Under the pieces are notes generated by a model that worked only from the letters and a program-made list of their open reading frames with translations, did not search any database and was not told where the DNA came from. The position numbers and the translations under genes are program-made. DNA of 64,000 nt from Jackrogersella multiformis (lineage: Eukaryota > Ascomycota > Sordariomycetes > Xylariales > Hypoxylaceae): positions 3,286,001-3,350,000 of the forward strand of contig CADCXD010000002.1 of assembly GCA_902806575.1 (NCBI GenBank). The letters are read 5' to 3'. Positions 52,671-63,646 of the stretch are shown piece after piece (position 1 is the first letter of the stretch; each line of letters begins with the position of its first letter).

Positions 52671-54867
52671 AGCACTGGATAGTTGACTGGATGTATTTAT
52701 CTCTCTCTTTCTCCCCGCCTCTCTCTCGTAATATAGATCATATGTATTGGATACCTCGGTAGTAACTACTATTAGTATCACTCCTAAGCTAACTTATAAT
52801 TTGATAATGCGTGAAGTGAAGTATGACACAGGAAGTGTTATTGTTGATGGAGGTTTAACTGCTCACTAAGCTCAGTTACTGTTATAATATTAATATAAAG
52901 AAAGGGATGTTTGATAAAATGCGAGAACCAAAATTATAGCTTCCAAAGTCATGAGGTTAATGACAGAAACCGTTGTCTATAGGATGTAGTACCCTTTCAT
53001 AATCCATCCTATAACACCTTTGGCATGCTCCGAATATATTATGCTGATACAATTATTTGGAGTTTTTGGCCTATATTTGATTATAGCAAATATGATGAAA
53101 CCTCAATACTGCTAGTTTGTAAGTGGCCCCATAACCTACCTAGGTAGACAGTTAACAGAGCATATGAGGTATCCTTTAATGATTTATATTTTGATATCTC
53201 CTGGCACAAAAAAAACCCCCAAAAACCCAAACCAGGTACCAGTCAGTGATGATTATCGAAGGACACCGATAAGAACTGATGGAGGTTGAGCTAGAGAACA
53301 CCTCGAAGTCACTTGTGTGTTAGTAATACTCCCTGGCATTATCAGCACGTTATGTATCAACAACAAGGTAGCCAGAAGCGGACTGTCTACTCAGGAGAAT
53401 CCAATCGAAGATTGGTGGAGAGACAACTCATATTATATGTAAATTTAAAAATTAAAAGAGCCTCGGTATTTCCTAATTACTGACCAGAATTTAACTACTC
53501 CTAAGTGGGATATCTCGTATACCGGCGGGGGGTATTATTCCCCTCTCGCCGCGATATCTGTCCGGGTTGAGATCGGGAAGCTACCTAGGTAAGTAAGGGG
53601 GATTGTGATTTTTTAAGTAGGTACATAATAATTGTGGTAATCAAGGAATCTATGATCTCTACCCATCTGATAACTGAATAATACCTACAGCGAAATCGAT
53701 TCTATCGTCGCAGTGTAGTGTATTGGTGTAGCATTACTATTATTTGAGATGCCAACCTAAGAGTTAGACACCCTAACCTCAGAGTAAGGACCGGGATATG
53801 CAAAGGCAGATAAAAGGGAAAGGCAAGAGAATGTTGGTCTAAACCATCTATTTTTTACCTACTCACTACCAAGCAAGATCATATATATGCACCTAGATAG
53901 TCGAAGCTGTAACTGTAACTATAACTGTAACGTGACTTTACATACTTCGTCAAGATGTACAGAATCGTCGGATACCAAGCAAGAGGTTCAAACCACCGCA
54001 AACATGCTGTGACATTCCACAAGTTAAACCCACAGGATTGGGATGAGCAAGCGAACGGATGGTGAACATGTAGTATAGTCGGATTTGTATGTCGACACAG
54101 GCGGCTCGCAGTCGGATATCATGCATAATGGGGAACTCTGTAGGTATAATATCTCGTAGGTTAGCTGATTCATACCAATCATACCAACCATACCATAAAC
54201 ACACCGCCGAGCCTTGAACTCATTTCCATCCGCCTAAGAGAGAAACCAATGAAGCAGTGAAGGTACAATTTGTCGCAATGGCACGCTCCGGAATAGCGCC
54301 GTACCTCGGACAGATCGGCCTACCGTAGTGAGCAAGTGGTTTTTCTATACTTGCCGTATCCGGGTGAGATTTGCAATTCGGTCGGAGCGAGGAGGGATGA
54401 GATTGTTAAGGCAGTCCGACTTATGGTCCCGAGACTCTTGCTGCCCTGGAGGGAAATTGATCAACCATCACACAGCCTACGTACATAATACATACATCTT
54501 ATATTCTCAGCTGCAACCCAGTCTCGCGTATACCTAGGTACGTACATATATGGTAGGGGTGGGTGCTGACCGCCCTCGGCACTTGGCATTCACTACACTA
54601 GACTAGGGTTGAACATGGATTGGCAAGCAGGGGATATGGATCGTGATGGTGGTCAGACGGTGGGGGAAGAAAAAGGGGGGGGGGTTTGGAGATGTGGGGG
54701 ATGATGATAAAAGAAAATGATATTTGAAATTCGAACCTGACTGTCCGTCCTGCTGACTCCTTTATTATTATTATATGAAGAATATCTTTGAGACTGTATG
54801 GTTTTTTAATAGGACTATAGGCGATAGGTAATTATACGCCGATAGTGTAGATGTACCGATATTACTG

Positions 54868-54912
54868 CTACCACCACCACCACCACCACTACTACTACTA
54901 CCACTACTATTA
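54868..54912 (+). repeat. ACC/ACT trinucleotide microsatellite
   Basis: About seven CCA/ACC units followed by several ACT units with one interruption. Not in a coding frame that I recognise. Confidence 0.85.
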
Positions 54913-55903
54913 ATAGACTCGTGTTAATATTTTATCGGGAGAATATATGAAACAGTCACATTCCGCATTCTGCTCACATCATGTGGGGAAAATGGTGTTG
55001 CATTCTGGGGCGTTAGGACCCTGTCTGGCGGCATTGTCATGCTTTCTAACCCACGCCAGCTGTGAGTGTGGTGAATATAGAGTTGGTATATCACATTATC
55101 ATGCCCTCGACGGGCCGCCTCTCGGGGATATCGAATACCAAACCCCTGACCTCCTATCCGCAGCCTTTGGTTGGATAACGGTGCTAGCTGCCCCTGCAGA
55201 TTTATAATATTGGAATCAGTGAGAAGGGGTAGTATTCCAAACAAGGAAGGCCGTTATCACCTTTGACCACCCTCTTCTTTGCACTTCGTCCCCCTAAACC
55301 CGACCAACCTCGATCAAGCTTAATTCTAGCGGCCTACCTCGAGGCTGACTCCGTCGCTTGGCACCTGTCTACTGCGCATGGCTGTCTTGGACGAAGCTTG
55401 GTCACCACTACTATGCCATTTTGATTGGTCACCTTAACATTATACAGGTGTTCCTTAGCCAATTTCCCGGCACCTGAATAAATCTGAATCTCTAGGTGCA
55501 AACCGGAATCATTCCCAGTTTAAGGTAACGCTACTAGCCATAACTAATCTACAATCTAGTTGAAGGGATGAGAACGAGATCTGCTCGTCAGCGAATGGGA
55601 AGGTCGACCTTAACCAAGCCCTTTCCAGGAGGTGCTGCTATGATCGGCACTCGTCGTGCATTTTGGATTGGCCGGCTTGGACAAGGAATATTGTCGCCAA
55701 CTTGGGATCCTTACCCTGGTATCTATGATTCTCCTTCAACCTCACATGCGTAGTTCACATGCTACTGGTTGCTGGTAAGCTTGTCTAGCAACGAAATACT
55801 AACTTTGGTAAGGATCAGCTATCATAGATGGAATCGTGGTATGGCATTCAACATCCAGCATGCTTCTGCTCTCGCTGAGGAGCGAGCTGCCTTGAACATT
55901 ACC

Positions 55904-55910
55904 TATAAAA
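55904..55910 (+). promoter_or_regulatory. TATA box of the subtilisin gene
   Basis: TATAAAA, 140 nt before the ATG at 56,050, with a CT-rich and then A-rich leader ending CCTCAAAATG, a good fungal start context. Confidence 0.5.
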
Positions 55911-56049
55911 AGACCGATGAACTCCTCTACTAGTGACTTCTATTTTATCGCTCCATCCCACATATCGAACAGCTTCGTTGTCGAACAGAACTCACTTCAG
56001 AACGCCGCAAGATTAATTTCAAAACCGTCACCGTCATCCCGCCCTCAAA

Positions 56050-57409
56050 ATGCGTACCACAGCCGCCCTCGCTTTGCTGCCTCTGGCACTTGCTGCGCCT
56101 TCGAAGAGGACTACTCCCGCTCCTATCATCAAGCCTCGGGGTTCTCAACTTGTCGATGGCAAGTACATCGTGAAGATGAAGGCTGGCGCCAATCTCGGTT
56201 CTATCCAGAGCTCCATCCAGGCTATCTCCAATGACGCCGATTTTGTTTATAACAACAACGACTTCAAGGGCTTCGCCTCTAGTCTGTCAGCTGAGGAGCT
56301 CAAGGCTTTGCAACAAAACGACGACGTAAGTTGATAGACATGGGGCTTTTTCTCTTTAGACATGCTAGTATCCTGACTTGCGGTTTTTTCAGGTCGACTA
56401 CATTGAGCAGGATGCCATTGTTACTATCAAGGCTACTCAGGAGAATGCAGACTGGGGTCTCGCGCGCCTATCAAACTCCCAGTCTGGTAGCACCACTTAC
56501 ACATACGATGACAGTGCTGGCGAAGGGACCTGTGCCTATATCATTGACACTGGAATTGAAGTAGATCACGAGGTATTTAATAACGGATGGAATTTTCTCC
56601 CCATCAATACCATTGAGCTAACTTTATGTAGGAATTCGAGGGTCGCGCCAAGTTCCTAGCTAATTATGCCGGTGATGGCGATGACACCGACGGCAACGGG
56701 CATGGCACGCATGTTTCTGGGACGATCGGTTCCAAGACGTACGGCGTTGCTAAGAAGACCACGCTCTTCGCCGTCAAGGTTCTTGACGCCAGCGGTTCGG
56801 GCACTAAGTATGTTGTTTTACCTCTAACTTATCTGCCACGGGGCAGTTATGAAGTTACCGCTTGCTGACTGTAATTGCAGCTCTGGTGTTATCGCCGGAA
56901 TGGACTTCGTTGCGAAGGATGCCGCTGGCCAGACCTGCCCCAAGGGCGTTGTCGTCAACATGTCCCTAGGTGGCAGCACTTCGAGTGCCGTGAACTCGGC
57001 GGCTGACAGCATCGTCAGTGCCGGTCTATTCCTCGCAGTTGCTGCCGGTAACGAGGCTACGGACGCATCTAGCTCGTCGCCAGCCTCGGCGAAGTCTGCA
57101 TGCACCGTTGGCGCCACTACCGTCGACGACGAACTCGCCGAATACTCCAACTATGGAAGCCTTGTCGACATCCTCGCGCCAGGCACTGATATCAAGTCGA
57201 CCTGGATTGGTGGGGAAACGAACACGATCTCTGGCACATCCATGGCCTCACCTCACATTGCTGGTCTTGGTGCCTACTACCTTGGGCTTGACGCCTCACC
57301 CGTGGCTCAGCTATGCGACTACATCGGAAAATCTGCCCTCTCCGGTGCCATCTCAGACGTGCCTAGTGGTACTGCCAATTTGCTAGCAAACAACGGCGAG
57401 TCGTCCTAA
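56050..57409 (+). CDS. Secreted subtilisin-like serine protease, proteinase K type (S8), 4 exons
   Basis: Exons 56050-56325, 56393-56572, 56632-56807 and 56881-57409 give 386 residues; the introns are 67, 59 and 73 nt. A signal peptide covers about residues 1-15 (ending ALAA), an inhibitor I9-type propeptide about 35-104 (KYIVKMKAG ... DYIEQDAIV), and the mature enzyme probably begins near residue 106 (ATQENADWGLARLS). The catalytic triad is Asp144 in IIDTGIEVDH, His176 in GNGHGTHVSGT and Ser331 in SGTSMASPH; the oxyanion Asn268 lies in AAGNEA. Spacing is almost the same as in proteinase K. It should be an extracellular endopeptidase used in nutrition or host or substrate degradation. All key residues are present. 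The start is the first ATG giving a signal peptide. Confidence 0.96.
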
Positions 57410-58876
57410 AGGATGATATTGATGACGATGGGGCGAACTTTCCCCACGGTATGATGAGTGGGTTTTGTGTGTGTTGTTTAATTTTGTAGCATGGACTTAG
57501 AGACATGCGTTGAGGAGTCTTGTATATATACTGATGCTTCTGTTGATAAATAGGTTGCATACCTGTCTAGATAATTATGTACATAGGTAGTTAGTTGGTC
57601 ATAATAATCAGTTAGGTTATGTCTTTTACCTCGCAGCTACAGCAGTCACTTATGATAATAACTGAGTAATAGTTAATAATAGTCCGAGAAACACGTTAAA
57701 CCACCTCGGATAACTCCTAACCTAGCGAGGTTAAAGGTACGAAATATGCAATATTAAGGTAGCAGAAAGCATGCCGTTTAGTAACCAATCTGTTAATACG
57801 GCTTCTTAGGACATTAGGTATATCCATTAAATATAATAATTTTATATTATTAATAATACACCTTTCGAAAATTATCACCGTATGCATTTAATTTACGCCC
57901 AGAGGGCTTAATTAAGCATGAGTTCGAAGCGGATCTAAAAGGTATTCACAGTTAAGGGGTTTCTTAAAAACAAATCAACTCCTATTATCTACGTGCCGTA
58001 GTTCTTAGTTATTACCAGCACAGTTTATTTAAGATATTTTCCCTATTAATAATATTCAATACCAAGTGCTACATACATAATATAAGCACAAGGGTATATT
58101 CTAAACTTCATGTATAATTATATGTATAAGTTTTATTACGATCGTTTAACATATCTAGTCACTATTTAGGTTATTTTCCTTTGTTATGACAAGTGTACAC
58201 GATGTTCTCCTTGTCCTTTAACCTCACTGGAATCTTGATGTTTAACTCTCTTAAAATCCCAAGCTCTGCGGATGTATCATCACGGATTGAGACATGTAAT
58301 CGAAGCGGTAAGTGCTCCATGGATGACGGAGAGAGGCTTTAAAGATGAAAAGTTCAAGATGATATGATTGCTGATTCGTGTACCCTATTAAGGCATGCTT
58401 TGATATCGTATAAGAGAACTTGCCATCAGCCTCATTAACTTAAGTTACATTTTGCAAGAATAATAATTCCCACTAAAGTATAGGCGTATTAACTATTACT
58501 CTTACTTTGTAACTATCTCGCCTTAGATTCACATGTGTAAGTTAATATTCTTCTTGCTTACTTAGGTATTAATTGTAACATATTGAATTATACCACCGCA
58601 TATTACGGCAATAAAAACCGCATATTTTAAGACGAGAGTTAGGAGGTAGCTATATTATTAATATGTACTTAATGAATTACCCAGGTAAGTGAGGAATAAA
58701 AAGACAATGGCTCACAGTATGAAGTAATATAAAACAATTTTACGTAAAATTCCAACTACTTTTAATACCATTAACTTAACTAACGTAAATCAACACTGTC
58801 AATGCACTGGCGCCTAAGCATACTTAGGCCGTTATCGCGTGGTACTTAAGCGCTAATAAATATAAAAAACTTTCAA
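57410..58876. other. Intergenic region, moderately AT-rich
   Basis: About 1.5 kb between the subtilisin and tRNA genes. From about 57,640 the DNA is richer in A and T than the genes and has no long frame. I looked for rRNA-like or mitochondrial-like sequence around 57,700-58,030 because of its even, AT-rich look and recognised nothing definite. Confidence 0.45.
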
Positions 58877-58977
58877 GGTGGCTTCGTATAGTGGTGAGTA
58901 CAACACGTTGTGGTTCCGAATAAATATAAAGTCCCGTAAATACCGTGTAAACCTGGGTTCGATTCCCAGAGCCGCCA
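58877..58977 (+). tRNA. tRNA-His(GTG) with a 29-nt intron
   Basis: A complete cloverleaf can be drawn: acceptor arms GGTGGCT (58,877-58,883) and AGCCGCC (58,970-58,976) with one G-U pair, discriminator A at 58,977, anticodon stem ACACG (58,903-58,907) with CGTGT (58,944-58,948), anticodon GTG at 58,910-58,912 and T arm CTGGG-TTCGATT-CCCAG (58,953-58,969). The anticodon stem closes only if 58,914-58,942 is removed; that intron begins one base after the anticodon, the canonical position for nuclear tRNA introns. The mature RNA is 72 nt. As in other eukaryotes, the extra 5' G of tRNA-His is not encoded. Internal B box GGTTCGATTCC is present and a T run follows. Confidence 0.93.
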
Positions 58978-58985
58978 TTTTTTTT
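58978..58985 (+). terminator. RNA polymerase III terminator of tRNA-His
   Basis: Eight T residues directly after the discriminator base. Confidence 0.85.
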
Positions 58986-59141
58986 CTTCCTCTTCTGTAA
59001 TATTATATAATATCTCTCAGTTATGAATGCAAGAAGGCACATAAGTAGAAGTGAGGGTTTCACTGAAGACACTCCGGTATTAACCTTGAAAGTGCTATAG
59101 TTTGGAGTGTGTATAAACGTACCTGGATATATGTGTGTTTC

Positions 59142-59186
59142 TAGGTTAGGTAGGTTAGGTAGGTTAGGTAGGTACCTAGGTAGGTT
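59142..59186 (+). repeat. TTAGGTAGG tandem repeat
   Basis: Several units of TTAGGTAGG, degenerating into GTACCTAGGTAGG. It resembles, but is not, the TTAGGG telomere repeat. Confidence 0.8.
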
Positions 59187-59936
59187 TACTTACACCTGCC
59201 CTTTTCATATAGTTAAGAGATTGTATAGTTTCTTCGCAAGCGTTATAAGTACCTGGTTCCTTGAGATTATTAGAACTAGTTTATATTTCTACATACTATG
59301 TACCCTAGTAGCCAGTGCTAGTTATCTATTTGTTTATCCTTATTGAAGCATTATTTGTGGAATTGATATAATACTTCGTATCGATACTAGCAGGCATGAT
59401 CTTACCTACCTAGGTACTTGGAGGCATACAGGATTATGACACTACCTAGGTAGGTATGTAATGATGACGATCTAGACCCGGGCGTTCGGGTTCGGCTGCA
59501 GATAGCAAACGCGACCTTCCGGAAAGGTTCAAGTCAGAGATTACGTGACACTGAGAGGAGCGAGGAACAAGGAAAAGAGAAGATTTATACTATTACCTAT
59601 GTAGGTATGTACATAGTAATACCATACATATCCTACCTAAAATATCACAGCCTGCACATTGCAGTTTAATGTAATTTCCGGCCTGTTGTAACCGAGCGCT
59701 CCAATTGGGTCTTAGAATGCGGGTGGACCAATTACCATGACTCGCAGGCCTTGTTGATGCTTGTTGATCCTTGCTCCCGGTCAGCTTACACCACTAGGTG
59801 CCTAGGTACCTAGGTAGGTACCAGGTTAGGTAGGTAGGTATAGATCCATGTAGGTGTCCATGTAGGTATGTAGGTACGAGATAACGTGCTGCGTGCTGCG
59901 TGTTATGTGCTGTCGTACATCCATACAATACATTAA

Positions 59937-59943
59937 TATAAAG
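59937..59943 (+). promoter_or_regulatory. TATA-like box of the sedolisin gene
   Basis: TATAAAG, 148 nt before the ATG at 60,091, a distance similar to that of the subtilisin gene. A CT-rich leader follows. Confidence 0.4.
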
Positions 59944-60090
59944 TGCTATCATACTGGCACCCTCTTTCTGGACTCTGGGCTCTGGGACCTTGCATCTCCC
60001 CTCCCTCAAGGATCTGGTCGTAGTTTGTCTTGGCCCCTTCTTGTCTTGCCTTACCCGTCCCTTTAGACGATAGATAAAATCCTCTTAGAC

Positions 60091-62403
60091 ATGGTCGGCT
60101 TCGCTGTTGCTTTCTCGGCGCTCCTCGCCGCCCAGGGTGTGCTTGCGAACCCCGTGGGGTCACGCACGCGCACACCATACCGCGTCAAGGATTCGCATCA
60201 TGTCCCTAGAGCTTGGAGGCGAGTTCGTCGCGCTCCTGCCGATCACGTCATTGACCTCCAAATCGGCGTCAAACAGAACAATTTCGCGGAGCTGGAAAGG
60301 CATCTGTACGAAGGTACGAGAAGCGACATTATACCTACACCTACATCACCTGCTGCCGTAGTCAAGAAACAAGAAGTAAACATCTAATCATGGACGTCTA
60401 GTCTCGGACCCTGACCACCCCCGCTACGGCCAGCACCTTTCTCCTCATGAGGTGAAGGAGCTGGTCAAGCCGACGGACGAGACATTGGATCTCGTCCACG
60501 AGTGGCTGGAAGGCAATGGCATCACCCCTTCAGGATACAGTTCAGCCAAGGACTGGATCATGGTGTCTCTCCCGGTGGGGATGATTGAACGCCTCCTAGA
60601 CACCGAGTACCATGTCTACGAGCACAAGGACGGCGGCCTAGTCGCCCGGGCTCCTATATGGTCCCTTCCACTTCACCTGCATGATCGGATCGACACGATC
60701 CAGCCGACCAATTCATTCTTCCGCGCTCACGCCGAGAAGTTTGACCACATCGAGGCCCCCGTGTACATTGATCCCAAATATACACCCCCCACCAATGAGA
60801 CCCTGAACGCAGTCTGCAACGTGAGCTCTGTCACGCCCGAATGTTTCCAGACTCTTTATTCTACCAAGGGCTATAAGACGCATGCCTGTGGCAAGAACAA
60901 GATTGGCTTCAACAACTATCTCGGCGAGCATCCTATCCGGACAGACGCAGAACTCTTCCTTTCCAAGTATCGACCCGAGGCAGTCTCTAGCGCAAAAGAC
61001 TTCCCACAAATCTCCATCGCAGACGGGCCAGGCGACTACGCTTTGACACCCGAGGAGATTGAGTCGAGCACTTCTAAGGAAGCGAATCTGGACGTCCAGG
61101 CTATTGCTGGTATCAGCTGGAAGAGTACGTATTAAAAAGAAAGAAAAAAGTAACTATACTCCGCCTTGAATTATTTCGAGGTTTAGCTTGAGATATCAGC
61201 TTGTGTATTTGATGCCAACCTCGAGTTTCTGGAAGCGCGAACAAGGGTTTCTTAGAATCTACCTCTCCAGAAGGCGACTTTCGACTAACAAACATGTGTC
61301 CGTGATAGCTCCGATTGTCAGCTACTCGACCGGTGGAAGCCCGCCTTTCATCCCGTCTACAAGCACACCCGACAACACCAACGAGCCGTACCTGGTATGG
61401 CTGAACTACCTCCTCGCACAGGAATCTTTCCCGCAAGTCATTAGGTATGTCTCAAATATTCTGCATTGCGTGACTCTTTGTTTTCAACCACCACCGATAT
61501 CGTGTTATTAATGGAGACTAACATGCTCATAGTATGTTGTATTCCACCCTACCTGCCTTTTTTTATGAAGCAAAATGCGATTAGTGGAATCCGGGGGTTT
61601 ATTCTTTTGTGTGTGCTGCAAGTACCTAACTGATTATAGCAACATCATATGCCGATGATGAACAGACGGTTCCAGAGTCGTACGCCCGACGAGTCTGTCA
61701 GCAATTCGCTCAAGTAGGCGCCCGTGGTACCTCTCTACTCTTCTCTAGCGGCGACAGCGGCGTCGGATCGTATGGAGATTGTATAAGTAACGATGGAAAG
61801 AACACGACCATGTTTCTTCCCGAGTTTCCGCCTTCCTGCCCCTACGTGACTGCAGTTGGTGCTACGAAGAACTTCGAGCCTGAAGTGGTGGCATACCGGC
61901 CTGCGTTTGTTGGGCCCAATGGCGTGGCACATGGCAACTACACGAGTGGCGGCGGGTTCAGCAATTACTTCGCGGCGCCGGCGTATCAGGCGAAGGAGGC
62001 CAGCAGCTACGTTAAGAACCTGGGCGGATTGTACGATGGCCTATACAACAAGAAAGGCCGCGGCTACCCAGATATCTCGGCGCAAGGTCTTTACTTTGCG
62101 TATTTCTGGAATGGTACTGAGGGTACCATCAGTGGAACGAGTGCTAGCTGCCCCCTGACGGGAGGTATTATTTCGCTGGTGAACGACGCGCTCATATCGA
62201 CGGGCAAGCCTCCGCTGGGCTTCTTGAACCCGTGGTTGTATTCGAAAGGATATAAGGGACTGACTGATATCACAGGGGGCAGTGCTGTTGGGTGCGGCGT
62301 AGACGGATTCCCAGCAACTCAGGGCTGGGATCCTGTTACTGGACTTGGGACACCGATCTTTCCCGAGCTCGTCGCGTTAGCTGGCGGGAAGCTGTTTTAT
62401 TAA
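60091..62403 (+). CDS. Sedolisin (S53) secreted protease, tripeptidyl-peptidase-like, with a nested twin intron
   Basis: Exons 60091-60313, 60402-61124, 61309-61443 and 61640-62403 give 614 residues. A signal peptide covers about residues 1-19 (ending GVLA). The Pro-kumamolisin propeptide spans roughly 45-190 with DPDHPRYGQHLSPHEV (77-92). In the S53 domain the catalytic pair Glu301/Asp305 lies in KEANLDVQAI, Asp399 in SSGDSG and Ser528 in GTSASCP; the calcium-site region DITGG...GWDPVTGLGTP is at the end. It should act outside the cell at acid pH, removing tripeptides or cutting internally. Several Asn-x-Ser/Thr sites fit secretion. Exon 3 joins exon 4 in frame only after removal of a stwintron at 61,444-61,639. 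No key residue is missing. Tripeptidyl-peptidase versus endopeptidase activity cannot be decided here. Confidence 0.93.
61125..61308 (+). other. Intron 2 of the sedolisin gene (184 nt)
   Basis: Donor GTACGT at 61,125, branch-like GACTAACA at about 61,283-61,290, acceptor GATAG ending at 61,308. Splicing gives ISWKTPIVSYSTGG, matching the family's ISYPTP...YSTGG block; an acceptor at the nearby GTCAG would be out of frame with this donor. Confidence 0.8.
61444..61639 (+). other. Stwintron of type [D1,2] in the sedolisin gene
   Basis: The inner intron is 61,445-61,532 (88 nt: donor GTATGT, branch CTAAC at 61,518-61,522, acceptor ATAG). Its removal brings G at 61,444 next to TATGTTG at 61,533, creating the donor GTATGT of the outer intron, which has its own branch CTAAC at 61,626-61,630 and acceptor TATAG ending at 61,639 (108 nt). 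After both steps the codons read Ile-Thr-Thr-Ser-Tyr-Ala-Asp-Asp-Glu-Gln, the conserved S53 block. A single intron from 61,445 to 61,639 would give a stop codon within seven codons; one starting at 61,444 would begin with GG. Confidence 0.82.
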
Positions 62404-63050
62404 TGAAGAAGACATTCCGGGTTTTATGATGTGATATCTTGGCTCTCAGCTTAGATATAAGTCATATTAATATACCTTATATGTTGGTACGTAGTCTGGC
62501 TTGGTGTTAACGATTAGCTCATGTAATGGACTCGGATTCTTGATGAAATGATATGAAAATATATACCTACATGTAGGTACCTAGGTAGGTACCTCAATTA
62601 AATGAATATGTACCTAGGTAGCCTTGGAAATTAACAATATTGAATATTACCTAGGTGTGGAATAAGCTGCAAATATGCATTTTGGTTTATCGGTAGTAGA
62701 TCCTAAGTACCTAGGTAACTGTAGAACTTAGTACAGTGGGCCAAGCAAGTTGGAAGGAACCTTAGGTTAAAACCTACCTACCTACCTAGGTAGGTACCTA
62801 CATATTAATAGTACGTCTTTACACTACACTAGGTACCTAAGGTAAGGTCCCTACAGGTACCCACCAATTGATGTCATTGCCGCACTTGCAATAATATTGC
62901 AAGAATAACAACAACAGCTACCTATTCACTTCATATTCTCGGTCGAGTGCGCCTGGCTTTCAGAAAGTCCTAAGCCATCCATATTATCCATCAATAATCC
63001 TCACTATTGCACCCTTGCTTGGGGATTCTTTCTGCCCCAGCCTCTTAAAC
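62404..63050. other. Intergenic region dense in TACCTAGGTA palindromes
   Basis: About 650 bp with CCTAGG sites near 62,580, 62,613, 62,650, 62,710 and 62,785 and many half-sites (ACCTAC/GTAGGT). The 3' end of the sedolisin transcript and the promoter of the Dim1 gene must lie here; no clear TATA box is seen for the latter, as is common for housekeeping genes. Confidence 0.6.
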
Positions 63051-63646
63051 ATGGGATCTATCGTCCTACCGCATCTGAACACCGGCTGGCATGTCGACCA
63101 AGCTATCCTCTCGGAGACGGAGCGCGTTGTCGGTGAGTGAAGCATGCGTGCTCTTTAGACGCGCAGGTTGTTAGTGGAGAAAAATGCTAATTGTATTCTC
63201 TTCTTTACCGCAGCGATTCGATTCGGCCGCGACCACGACCCCGAGTGTATGCGACAAGACGAAGTCCTCTACCGCATCGCCGACAAGGTAAAGAATTTCT
63301 GTGTCATCTACGTCTGCGACATCGACCAGGTTCCCGACTTCAACCAGATGTACGGTATGTGGCAGTCTCTCCCCGGTTCCAATTCCCAACTCGCGCTGCT
63401 TCTTAGCATCAGGTACTAACGTGACGACCATGTATAGAATTATATGACCCTTGCACCATCATGTTCTTCTACCGGAATAAGCACATGCTATGCGATCTAG
63501 GCACGGGAAATAACAACAAGCTCAATTTCGTCCTCGAGGACAAGCAAGAGCTAATCGACATTGTCGAGACGGTTTACAAGGGCGCCAAGAAGGGTCGTGG
63601 TCTGGTCGTCAGCCCAAAGGACTATTCTACCCGCTACCGATATTAG
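63051..63646 (+). CDS. dim1: U5 snRNP thioredoxin-fold protein Dim1/Dib1, 3 exons
   Basis: Exons 63051-63132, 63214-63354 and 63438-63646 give 143 residues, the usual length of this protein (human TXNL4A, yeast Dib1, fission yeast Dim1). It is a component of the U4/U6.U5 tri-snRNP needed for pre-mRNA splicing. Nearly every conserved block is present: LPHLNTGWHVDQAILSE at the start, DEVLYRIADKVKNF, DIDQVPDFNQMYELYDPCT, MFFYRNKHMLCDLGTGNNNK and the C-terminal GLVVSPKDYSTRYRY. Both introns (81 and 83 nt) fall inside conserved blocks and splicing restores them. The start gives the canonical MGSIVLPHL N-terminus. It is one of the most conserved fungal proteins and is intact here. Confidence 0.97.

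Larger units (their letters stand above)
52671..56049. other. Intergenic region, 3.4 kb
   Basis: No gene that I can support. It contains CCTAGG palindromes near 53,139, 53,584 and 54,533, a G10 run at 54,675-54,684 and a trinucleotide microsatellite at about 54,868-54,912. A plus-strand frame at 55,568-55,753 and opposing frames at 54,924-55,244 are open but resemble nothing known and look like chance. The final 150 bases carry the protease promoter. Confidence 0.5.
58986..60090. other. Intergenic region rich in AGGT repeats and CCTAGG palindromes
   Basis: Contains a TTAGGTAGG-type tandem repeat at about 59,142-59,186 and CCTAGG sites near 59,175, 59,409, 59,445, 59,801 and 59,809, followed by AGGTAGGTAGGT runs to about 59,875. 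A GTGCTGC repeat lies near 59,886-59,902. No gene is supported; an open frame through the AGGT repeat is an artefact of its composition. Confidence 0.6.

Noticed and set aside
53970..54010. T-arm-like GGTTCAAACC, a possible tRNA
   Set aside because: No five-base T stem, no acceptor stem and no anticodon arm could be drawn around it.
54924..55244. Overlapping frames on both strands
   Set aside because: Neither resembles a protein family; equal open length on both strands suggests chance.
58824..59072. Minus-strand frame encoding a GSGNRTQ-containing peptide
   Set aside because: It is the reverse complement of the tRNA-His gene, a well-known source of false small proteins.
59142..59186. Possible internal telomere repeat
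   Set aside because: The unit is TTAGGTAGG, not TTAGGG, and the same motif family is scattered through the intergenic DNA.
59107..59346. Plus-strand frame of 79 codons with a hydrophobic C-terminus
   Set aside because: Its first half is a translation of the AGGT repeat and there is no family resemblance.
61445..61639. A single ordinary intron in the sedolisin gene
   Set aside because: It uses good outer signals, but joining exon AG to CAACATC gives a stop codon within seven codons and loses the conserved S53 block; the nested model has neither problem.
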